Part shown: positions 55,054-64,000 of the stretch, piece by piece
Numbering within the stretch: the stretch's first letter is position 1
Layout: the number at the start of each line of letters is the position of its first letter
Position numbers and translations under genes: made by a program
DNA from: Chamaelirium japonicum
Lineage: Eukaryota; Streptophyta; Magnoliopsida; Liliales; Melanthiaceae
Direction: 5' to 3'
NCBI GenBank assembly: GCA_947650365.1
Contig: OX393549.1
Location: forward strand, 21,256,572-21,320,571
Length of the DNA: 64,000 nt
The notes under the pieces: model-generated
What the model saw: only the letters and a program-made list of their open reading frames with translations
Told to the model about the DNA's origin: nothing
Database searches by the model: none

Positions 55054-56067
55054 TCATTCACTCCAAGTCAGAAATAACTCGTCCACGAGTTCTATGGAGC
55101 CGTGGCAGGGGCCGGTAGCGAAGCTCACATCACCAGGATTGCTGAATGATCGCCTTGAAATCCACAACTGATGATGGAGGTCTAGCTGATGTGGTCGCGC
55201 TGCACTGTAGTCATCTCCTGGGTTCCACACGAAAGTGGTGCTGCCGTCGAGCGTAGACCAGGAGTCAGAGAAGTGCTGGTACTGGCTGACGAAGATAGTC
55301 GCAGGAGATCGTTGAAGTAGCAGCTCAATGGAGAATATGCCCAGATGGAGGTGGCACTGACAAAGGACTAAAGCCGTGGGTGGATGGTCTAGCTCGGTGA
55401 AGTCGTTCGTCGGGACTAGTGCGCTGAAGTCGACACCCAGCTTCGGGTTGGATGGCGGAAAGTAGTCCACAAGAGTCGGTATAGGGTCCTCTGGTAGTCG
55501 AGATGGAGCCCGTGGTTCAGGCACCGTAGGTGGTGGCACGAGCGGTGGAGAGGGCTCATTTGGTAGTGCAAGTGCTGGTGGGGCCGCTGGTGACGTCGGA
55601 CGCTCAACAGTGGGCTCTGGAGAAGACCCCATTGAAGGTGTTGTAGTGGAAAGCGGATCCACTGGAGGTGGAGGTAGGACCAGCGGTGCAGGCACCGCAG
55701 GTGGTGCTGTCGGCGTAGGAGGCACATCCAATGGAGGTCCAACTGAGGTTCGGACTCTACGTCGTCGTTTGATCAACGCCTCTTGCTCGATTTCTTCCAT
55801 CAACTACATCATATCATCATATCTTTCGTTGACCGATCTTCCTTGATGAAGGTACCACTGGACGAAGGGGTCGGCCGGCAAAGACAACTCATGGGCTCTA
55901 TCTTGATGCGACCGATATATAAAATCTCCGTAAATGTAGACGAGTAGAGGGTAGGACCAGAAATATCTATTCAATCCAGGAGTCGTGCATAGATGGCGGT
56001 CTGATGGTACATGGTGATTAGGGCAAAGTCGTAAGTCTGGGCAACTGGGCCTATCAGATTGAGACAC
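55054..56067 (-). pseudogene. unrecognised proline-rich coding remnant
   Basis: Minus-strand frames cover about 340 codons. The upstream part has VYIYGDFIYRSHQDRAHELS and PFVQWYLHQGRSVNERYDDM. The downstream part has MEEIEQEALIKRRRRVRTSV followed by a long Pro/Ala/Thr-rich region (VPPTPTAPPAVPAPLVLPPP) and a C-terminus with VDYFPPSNPKLGVDF. I do not recognise the family. A plant-mobile-domain or MULE-associated protein is possible because of the basic KRRRR stretch followed by a low-complexity Pro-rich tail, but this is a guess. It sits between two hAT-like ends, so it may be cargo of a transposon rather than a host gene. Confidence 0.4.
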
Positions 56068-56266
56068 GGAAGATACGAATTATTTCGATTCGGAAAACTA
56101 GCCAAGTTTGATATTCGGAAGAAGAGTTCTATGAGTTTAATACTGTAGCCTATGGGAGAAATGATGATGTATTTTACTATTTTGTGACTTTGTTTTGGAT
56201 TGTACTAGAATCTTGGATTCTTTATCGAAATATCATGTTTTCTTTTGTTGTTAGTAATCTTAAATT

Positions 56267-56750
56267 TATGGTTTGAATTTTACTAAAATCATGCGTATTA
56301 TCTCATAATATCATGGTTGTTTTTGTTCTTGTTAATCTTGAATTTATATTTATGTAAATGATATTTGTTCTTTAAAATAATGGTTGGGATAATCTTGAAT
56401 TGATAGTATTTTTAAAACATATGTTATATATAATATCAAAATAATAATTAAAATAATTAAAAATAGTCAAAATGCCTGGGCGCCGCGTAGGTGGTCGAAT
56501 TTATTGTTTGAATTTTACTAAAATCATGCATATTATCTCATAATATCATGCTTGTTTTTGTTCTTGTTAGTCTTGAATTTATATTTATGTAATTGATACT
56601 TGTTCTTTAAAATAATGGTTGGGATAATCTTGAATTTATAGTAATTTCAAAACATATGTATTATATATAATATCAAAATAATAATTAAAATAATTAAAAA
56701 TAGTCAAAACGCCCAGGTGCCGCCTAGGCGCTAGGCGGTCCCCCACCGCC
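56267..56750. repeat. tandem duplication of a roughly 243-bp AT-rich unit
   Basis: The segment GTTTGAATTTTACTAAAATC ... AAAAATAGTCAAAATGCC (56270-56475) is repeated at 56508-56715 with few differences. The second copy runs into GCGCCTAGGCGG-rich sequence ending TTTTAGAACCTTG at 56779. That is a hAT-like subterminal and terminal structure for which I did not find the partner end. Confidence 0.75.
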
Positions 56751-56784
56751 CGACTAGCGTCTAGCGCTTTTTAGAACCTTGCCT

Positions 56785-58396
56785 GAGCCTTTGTCAAGTC
56801 CTGATGAGCGCCTCTAACAGCCAACTCGATCTCAGCAGCTGCTTGGTTCCCGAACTCCGTCAACTGGTTGGCCCAAAGATTGACTGTACCCTGTAGCGCG
56901 TTGAATTCGGTGGCGGTCTGCGAATAAAGCGTATAAATCATCCGGGCCAAAAACTCCATGCAGGTCGACAAGGAAAGATGGAGCAAAGTATAGATATACC
57001 TGGCGAATCTCAGAAGCGAACTTCATAGCAGGGTCGTGAATATTGGTCAACCGGCCAGCTTCTCTCTCCCTTTGACGTCAACGACGCTAAATACTGTATC
57101 ATCATCACTAGCAATGCGGATCGACCTGAAACTACAACCGGATACTTGACGGAGTCCAGGCTGCTCATTAGCTGAACTAGGTAGCAAAGAAGAGAAGGTC
57201 GTTCGAGCATGCGCGACGACATGATAACCGAAAGAAGCCGAACACGATGGAGAAGGGACATTTGCCTTGAGACCTAGTTGGCTGAGCTGACCCTTGCCTC
57301 TAATTGGCATTTCCGGGGAGTCGGAGGAGATGACACATCCTTTCTTTCTCAAAGGGGAAGGAGAATAACCGGGCGAATACTCGATGCCTTCCGCTTCGTT
57401 CCAACAAGAACACTCTGAATACTCCTCTTCCCAGTCATTCGACAAGCCCTCCTTAGAGTTTTTCAAGGTACCTGCTGACCGGAGCTTTCGCCCAGAACGT
57501 TCGACGGAAATAGCCACAGGGGGATCATTCGATCGACCAGCGTCCTCGGCCAGAGCAGCCTTCCTCGCAGATGCCCTGACCCTTGGTCGCCTAGTAGGGA
57601 GGTCACATTCAGTTGATGAACTCACTCGAGGGAATTTGGGGAAGATGGCCCTCCAGTCGTATTCCCCATCGTTCGTCTCCATAATGGCGATGTCAAATTT
57701 GTCCACAACGTCGTTAGGACACTTGAGTCGACCTGTCCGGTAGTAATCTTCTATCGACTTGAGAAGTGTAGAAACGTTAGTCGGAATCTGTCGACCAGTG
57801 TTCCATGGACCGTCCACTTGCAAAGCGTAGCTCTTCCAGTCCTTCACATAGTCAGCAGGGGTCGAGATCGGTGGGTTGCTGCCATTGTGAATCTGAAAAC
57901 TGTAGAAACCAAATTCCCCGCCCATTATCACTTTATAATCCTTGATCGGAAACTTTCTCAAAAAGTAAGCAATAGGAATTGGGCGCTGATGTCTCTTCTT
58001 CAATACCTCAATACAGCGCATCCTCTTCCAGCCATTCCTCGCTATTTGGCCAGTGCAAACTCCCATCTTCTCCAAAAATTGTCTAGAAAAACTAGCTAAG
58101 GGAAGCCGGAGTCCATTCCTCAGATGAACCACCGTTATTATAGTGCTGGTCGGAGTCGGTATCAAAGAGTCGGTGACCTCGATAGAGAGATCTCGCACGG
58201 AATATCGGATATAGACTGGACAGTGTCCAAGTCCAACCGCTTCTCGAGAGTCGAAAATCATTGTAAAGAATACCCTAAAGAATTGGCAGGGCGAAGCTCG
58301 GAGGAGTCGTGCAAAATCGGCAGTGTGAAGCTCGGAGGAGTCGTGTGAAATCGGCAAGGCGAGGCTTTGAGGGGTTGAGAAAAGCTGAGCAGCCAA
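56785..58396 (-). pseudogene. antisense coding region of left LTR element (fossil, 449-codon frame)
   Basis: The minus-strand frame 57047-58396 is long and protein-like: ITVVHLRNGLRLPLASFSRQ, FPIKDYKVIMGGEFGFYSFQ, WKSYALQVDGPWNTGRQIPT, KSIEDYYRTGRLKCPNDVVD, then an acidic/basic C-terminal half. A further piece (56771-57050) has FLARMIYTLYSQTATEFNAL and AAAEIELAV. It lies on the strand opposite to the + oriented LTR to its right, just before the polypurine tract, the same position as the antisense ORF of Y. Similar in style to the aORF of Tat elements; function unknown. A homologous copy lies inverted at 62238-63960. Confidence 0.65.
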
Positions 58397-58678
58397 CCAA
58401 GAAGGAAGAAGGGGAGCTCTCGTGAGACAAGCACACAGATGAAAACAAAGGTCTTCTGGGACTTACTTATAGAAGAAAGGAAGACTAGTGGGTACGAGGG
58501 CGTATGTGCGTACTAATTTCGCCTAGAAGTCGTGATTAAGACTATATGACTGGCAACTTCGAAATCGCCACATGGACAAATAAGAGGGACTATTCGCCGT
58601 CTTTCTTCACAGCAAAAGTAGTTGGTTGATCCAGGCCAGCCGAGCGTGACAGAGCATCGACCGACCAGGAGGGGGTTT
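58397..58678 (+). other. internal end of left LTR element with polypurine tract
   Basis: CCAGGAGGGGG (58665-58675) is a purine tract immediately before the LTR at 58679, so the left element runs on the + strand and this is its 3' end. No gene. Confidence 0.6.
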
Positions 58679-60326
58679 TGTGTGTACCTTGCCAAGAGAC
58701 TAGCTAATTGAAAACAGACACGTGGAGGTCGGAGTGCATACGAGCGGATGAACCTTGGTGCGATTCACAATTGACTTTTGGTGAGAAAAACCGGTCGGTC
58801 ATCGGTATGATCCTCAATTGGTTCTTGGTGCGACACACCGATCGTGCACTAACGACAAAAAGTTGGGACCGATTCACCAATAGTGCATGTTGCATCAAGC
58901 ACATAGAAATGAAGAGGTGGGGTTATCATTGCCCACCCACTATCCTCATCATTGCAAAAGAAAGGGACATGGCCCTATTTGGATAAAAGTGAAATGCAAC
59001 AACATATTAACCGGTTGGACACTCAAGGGCTCTTGATTGAAGACTTTAACCGGGCGGCCAAATCAAGTGACTCGATTGGGGTGGTTAACCGATCAGTCGG
59101 TCAGCCAAATCAAATGGCCTCAAAATAAGCGAATCAAAACCAGTAGGTCAATCAAGGGAAATGTATGTTATGAGATATTTGGTCGACTAAACAAAAGAGG
59201 GGCCGACCGTCCCAAAACGGTTGACCGAAAGGAGGGGTCGACCATGCTGGAACGATTGGCTAATCAAATGAGGCACAAAAAGGGGGGGGCCTTGACCACC
59301 CCTCAAGAAACCGACCGGCTGTCACGCCTGGCTGACCGATCCAAGGAGGCACAAAAGGGGGGGGGGGGGGTCGATGACCCCTCACGAAGATGGCTGACTA
59401 AACGAAAGAGGGGCCAACCGTCCCAAAACGGCCGACCGACCGAGAGATGCCGACCAAACGAAGGAGGGGTTGACCATTTTGGAACGGCCGACCGATCAAA
59501 AGAGGCGCAAAAAGGGGGGGCTCGACCACCCCTCAAGAAATCGACAGACCGGCTGTGACGCCCTACCGACCGATCCAAGGAGACACAAAAGTGGGGGGGG
59601 GGGTCGACTCACGAAGACGGTCGACCGAGCCACAAAAAGGGTGGGTAGACCTACCCGGTAATAGCCGACCGACCGAAGACGGTCGACTGAGCCAAAGGGG
59701 GGGGGTTGACCCACTCGGCATGGCCAACCGATCGAAGACAGCTCCGGTGTTTACGCGAAGAAGTGGCCCGAAGATCACGCATGCAACTTCCTTGGCAGTT
59801 ACGCCCGAGTCTCTCGGTCGGACAGTTCACGCTCGATATTTTTGGTCGACCAATAAGGAAAGGCGTTTCTACCGCAATAACTGCTCAGCGCGAACGAGCA
59901 ACTGCAGGGTGTCACGTGGCTCTCACACGTAACTGTTGTTGAAATCACGAAAGCGCGTCACCCAGTTCGTCCCGCTCGGAGCACTATAACCGCTATCTCA
60001 AGTCGCTATAAAAGGGGTCCTACCCCCCCTTAGAACAAGGGGATCCGAATTCTGGAAGGGGAGGTGCTGCTGTTTGCTTTCCGGAATTTTCGTGCACTGA
60101 GAGAGAGTGGAGAGGTTGGCAATCGGGAGGCTAAACGTTTCTGGGTGTAAGAGACTTTGGGGAGAGTTTGTAACCGGCCAAGTTTCTAGTGCGTTACTCA
60201 ACTCACCTCGTGGTTTTTTTTTCCCTTCGAAGTTGCGAAGGGTTTTTCCACGTAAACTTGGTCTCTTGCGTCTATTTGGTTTGTTAGATTGTGCCTACCA
60301 TTTTAGCCCGAAAATTACCCCCCACA
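58679..60326 (+). repeat. left LTR of an inverted LTR pair (1648 bp)
   Basis: Starts TGTGTGTACCTTGCC and ends AAAATTACCCCCCACA. It carries 60-75-bp GC-rich units with G-runs of 7-12 (59281-59708). It is complementary to 60341-62006 along its whole length. Both ends resemble the LTR ends of X (TGTGTGTACC; AATCTAACAAACCAA block), so the families are related. Confidence 0.85.
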
Positions 60327-60340
60327 AACGGCGCCAAGAT
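60327..60340 (-). promoter_or_regulatory. primer-site-like spacer between the inverted LTRs
   Basis: AACGGCGCCAAGAT is the complement of ATCTTGGCGCCGTT, the primer-site motif that follows LTRs of this group (compare CCCACAGACGGCGCTAAGAT beside X). It is the only sequence between the two facing LTRs. Its GGCGCC is self-complementary. Confidence 0.75.
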
Positions 60341-62006
60341 TGTGGTGGGTAATTTTCGGGCTAAAATGGTATGCGCAATCTAACAAACCAAATAGATGCA
60401 AGAGACTTGGTTTACGTGGAAAAACCTTTTGCAACTTCCAAAGGAAAAAACCACGGGGTGAGGCGAGAAACGCACTAGAAACTTGACCGGTTACAAACTC
60501 TTTTACACCCATAAAAGTTCGACCTCCCAATTGCCAATCTCTCCTCTCTCTCTCTCAGTGCGAAAATTCCGGAAAACGAGCAGCATCACCTCCCCTTCAA
60601 GAATTCGGATCCCTTTGTTCTGAGGGGGGTAGGCCCCCTTTTATAGCGACTTGAGATGACGGTTATAGTGCTCCGAGCGCGACAGATTGGGTGACGCGCG
60701 TCCATGATTTCAGCAACAGTTACGTGAGAGCCACGTAACACCATGCAGTTACTCATTCGCGCTAAGCAGTTATTGCGGTAGAGGCGTCTTTCTTTATTAG
60801 TCGACCGAAAATCTTGGGGCGTGAACTGTCGATCGATATTCTCGGGCGTAACTACCAAAGAGGCTGCATGCGTGATCTTTGAGCCACTTCTTAGCGTAAA
60901 CACTAGAGCCGTCGTCGGTGGGTCGGCCATGCCGGTTGGGTTGACCCCCCTCCACCCCCTTTGGCTCGGTCGGTTGTCTTCGGTCGGTCGGCCATTGCCG
61001 GGTGGGTTGACCCCCCCTTTTTGTGGCTCGGTCGGCCGTCTTTGTGAGGGGTGGTCGACCCCCCCCCCCCCCCTTTTGCGCCTTCTTGGATCGCTCGGTC
61101 GTCTTCGTGAGGGGTGGTCGACCCCCCTCCCCCTTTTGCGCCTCCTTGGATCGGCCAGCCGTTCAGGGGTGGTCGGCCCCTCTTTCATTTAGTCTGCCGT
61201 CTTCGTGCGGGTTGGTCGACTCCCCCCCCCCCCTTTCGTGCCTCTTTGGATCGGTCGGTTGGTCGTGACAGCCGGTCGGCCGGTTTCTTGAGGGGTGGTC
61301 GACCCCCCTTTTATGCGCCTTATTGGATCGGTCGGCCGGGCGTGACAGCCGGTCGGTCGGTTTCTTAAGGGGTGGTCGAGCCCCCCCCCCCCCTTTTGCG
61401 CCTCCTTTGATCGATCGTCTGTTCCGGGATGGTTGACCCCTCCTTTGTTCGGTCGGCATCTCTCGCTCGGTCGGCCGTTTTGGGACGGTTGTCCCTTTTT
61501 CGTTCAGTCGGCAAAATATCTCACAACATGCATTTCCCTTGGTTGACCTACCGGTTACCACCGATCGGTTGATTCGCTTCTTTTGAAGTCATTTGATTTG
61601 ACTGACCGGCTGATCAGTTAATTCCATCTAATTGAGTCACTTGATTTGGCCATCCGGTTAAAGTCTTCAATTGAAAGCCCTTACATGACCAACCGGCTAA
61701 TATGCTGTTATACTTCACTTTTACCCAAATGGGGTCCCGTCCTTTTCTTTTGCAATGATAAGGGGAGTGGGTGAACAATGATAACCCCACCTCTCCATTT
61801 CCTATGTGATTGATGCAACATGCATTATTGATGAATCAGACCCAACTTTTTGTTGCCCGTTCACGATCAGTGTGTCACAGCAAGAACCAGCTGAGGATCA
61901 TATCGATGACCGACGAGTTTTTCTTACCAAAAGTCAGTCGTGAATCGCACCAAGGTTCGGCTTTTTTTGATTGGCTAGTCTCTTGGAAATATTTTCGGTA
62001 CGCACA
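60341..62006 (-). repeat. right LTR of an inverted LTR pair (1666 bp)
   Basis: On the + strand it starts TGTGGTGGGTAATTTTCGGG and ends TTTTCGGTACGCACA, the inverse of the left LTR. C-runs (61054-61073, 61219-61232, 61380-61393) mirror the G-runs of the left copy. A pyrimidine tract ACCCCCCTCCTGG follows, so its polypurine tract is on the right. Confidence 0.85.
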
Positions 62007-64000
62007 ATACCCCCCTCCTGGTCGGTCGATGCTCTGTCACGCTCGACTGGCCTGGATCAACTAACTATTTTTATTGTGAAGAGAGAAGGCGAATATTCCC
62101 TCATATTTGTCCATGTAACGATTTCGCATTCGCTGGTCTTGCAGTCTGAATCGCGATTTCTGGGCGAAATTGGTGCGCGGGTACGCCCTCGTTCCCGCTA
62201 GCCCTCTTTGATTCTGTAAGTAGGTCCCCGAGGACCTTTGTTTTCATTCGCGTGCTTGTCTAACGAGAGCTCCTCTTCTTCCTTCTTGGTTGGCTGCTCA
62301 GCTTTTCTCGACCCCTCAGTCTCGCCCTGTCGATTTCGCACAACTCCGAGTTTCGCCCTGCCGAATTCGCACGACTCTTTCGAGCTTCACCCTACCGATT
62401 TTGCAGGACTCCTCCGAGCTTTGCCCTGCCGATTCTTTAGGCTGAATGGCTTTGCAGTGGTTTTCAACTCCCGAAAAGTGGTTGGACTTAGACGTTCGGT
62501 ATGTATTCGATATTTCGTGCGAGATCTCTCTGGTCGAGGTTACCGACTCTTACGCTGACTCCGACCAACACTATAATAACTGTGGTTCATATGAGGAATG
62601 GATTCCGACTTCCCTTGGTTAGTTTTTCTAGTCGATTGTTTGAGAAGATGGGAGTTTGCCCTGGCTAAATAATGGGCAATGGATGGAGAATGCGCCCAAT
62701 TCCAATTGCTTACTTTTTAAGAAAGTTTTCGATCATGGATTACGAAGTGATAGTGGGCGAGGAGATTGGTTTCTATAGTTTTCATACTCGCAATGACAGC
62801 AATCCATCGATCTCGACTCTTGCTGACCCTGTGAAGTACTGAAAGAGCTACCCTTTGCAAGTAGAAGGTCCATGGAACGCTGGTCGACAGATTCCGACTA
62901 GCGTTTCTACACTTCTCAAGTCGATAGAAGATTATTACCGGACAAGTCGACTCAATTGTCCTAACGACGTTGTGAACGAATTTGACATCGTCATTATGGA
63001 GGCGAATGGTGAAGAATACGATTAGAGGACCCTCTTCTCCAAATTCCCTCGAGTAAGTTCATACACTGAATGTAACCCCCCTGCTAGACTGCCAAGGGCC
63101 AGGGCGTCTACGAAGAAGGCTACTTTGGCTGAGGAGGACGCTGGTCGATCGAATGACCCCCCCTGTGGCTATTTCCGTGGAACATTCTGGGCGAAAGCTC
63201 CGGTCAGCCGGCACCTCTCTCGGGAGGGCTGGCCGGATGACTAAGAAGAGGAGTCTTCAGAGTGTTCTCGCTGGAACGAAGCAGAAGGCGTCGAGTATTC
63301 GCCCGGTTATTCTCCTTCCCCTCTGAAAAAGAAAGGATGTGTTATCTCCTCTAACTCCCCGAAAATGCTAATTAGAGGAGAGGGTCAGCTTGACCAACTG
63401 AGTCTCAAGGTGAATGTCCCTTCTCCATCGTGATAATTGCATTCGACTTCTTTCGGTCATCCTGCCTTTGCGCATGCTCGAACGTTCATCTGATGGGCAG
63501 CCTGGACTCCGTCAAGTACCCGGTTGTAGCTTCCGGTCGATCCGCATTGCCGGTGATGATGATACAGTAGTTAGCGCCGTTAGACGTCGGAGAGAGGGAG
63601 GTTGGCCAATATTCATGACCCTGCTATGGAATTCGCTTATGAGATCTGCCAGGTATATCATTACTTTGCTCCATCCTTCCTTGCAGACCTACATGGAGTT
63701 TTTGGCCCCGATGATTTATACGCTTTATTCGCAGGTTGCCACCGAAGTCAACGTGCTAGGGGGTACGGTCAATCTTTGGGCCGACCCGTTGATGGAGTTC
63801 GGGAACCAAGCCGCTGCTGAGATCGAGTTGGCTGTTTGAGGCGCTCGTCAGGACTTGACGAAGGCTCAGGCCGCACTCACTGAGGCGGAAAAAGCTAATG
63901 CCTGCGACCTCGCTAGGTTCCAACATTAGATTGAAATTTATCAGGCCGATTCTGCGGAAGATCGTGTAGCATTGGAAGAAGATCGAGTGGATGTCTAGGC
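62007..64000 (+). pseudogene. second copy of the antisense coding region (fossil), runs off the window
   Basis: + strand counterpart of 56785-58396. Shared peptides include NSHDSFELHPTDFAGLLRAL (62238-62558), then in the later part RSIRIAGDDDTV, FLAPMIYTLYSQVATE and GNQAAAEIELAV (63414-63839). DNA similarity runs from about 62020 through at least 63840. More decayed than the left copy. It continues beyond 64000. Confidence 0.65.

Overview
This window is plant nuclear DNA, probably from a monocot. The evidence is one plant-specific expansin-like gene, one plant-specific DUF630/DUF632 gene with very GC-rich first-exon codons, and a load of Tat-lineage Ty3 elements, PIF/Harbinger, hAT, MITEs and a LINE. 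Species cannot be fixed from sequence alone. I see no tRNA, rRNA or CRISPR. Only two host genes look real. They are an expansin-like A gene (three exons, 7527-8507, +) and the 5' part of a DUF630/DUF632 (NRG2/REL2-type) gene (two exons, 49079-50558, +) whose remaining exons are not found before the window ends.

Layout. 1-2350: minisatellites, a fragment of an ANTH (clathrin-assembly) gene and a small LTR relic with an initiator-Met-type primer site. 2381-5100: a decayed hAT transposase. 5190-6800: AT-rich repeat remnants and a second small LTR relic. 7449-8858: expansin-like gene with TATA box, a MITE in the probable 3' UTR and a poly(A) signal. 9571-10817: two copies of one MITE in opposite orientation around a foldback MITE. 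11027-13825: a roughly 0.9-kb unit in three tandem copies. 13826-17578: a truncated Ty3 element (A).

17579-48330 is one PIF/Harbinger transposon split by a deep nest of retroelements. Element X (17978-46891) sits in the transposase gene. Element W (20592-30056) sits inside X, solo LTR V (22935-26319) inside W, and a 5'-truncated LINE (24063-24366) inside V. Element Y (33754-46491), a 12.7-kb Tat-lineage element, sits inside the right LTR of X. A target-site duplication is readable at every one of these insertions, so relative ages can be read off. Y carries an antisense coding region with its own TATA box and G-box.

49079-52829: the DUF630/632 gene, with a complete 264-bp SMART-type mini LTR element in its intron. 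52838-54811: a non-autonomous hAT element (8-bp duplication GATCTAAA) that holds three different palindromes, each bounded by (TA)n. The largest is a 740-bp near-perfect palindrome built of nested hairpins. 54980-56780: unrecognised proline-rich coding remnant and a hAT-like end. 56785-64000: a large inverted structure in which two 1.65-kb LTRs face each other across a 14-bp primer-site spacer, each flanked by a copy of the same antisense coding region.

The genes do not form a shared pathway. The expansin-like gene concerns the cell wall. The DUF630/632 gene is of a membrane-linked regulatory family. Everything else is transposable-element stratigraphy.
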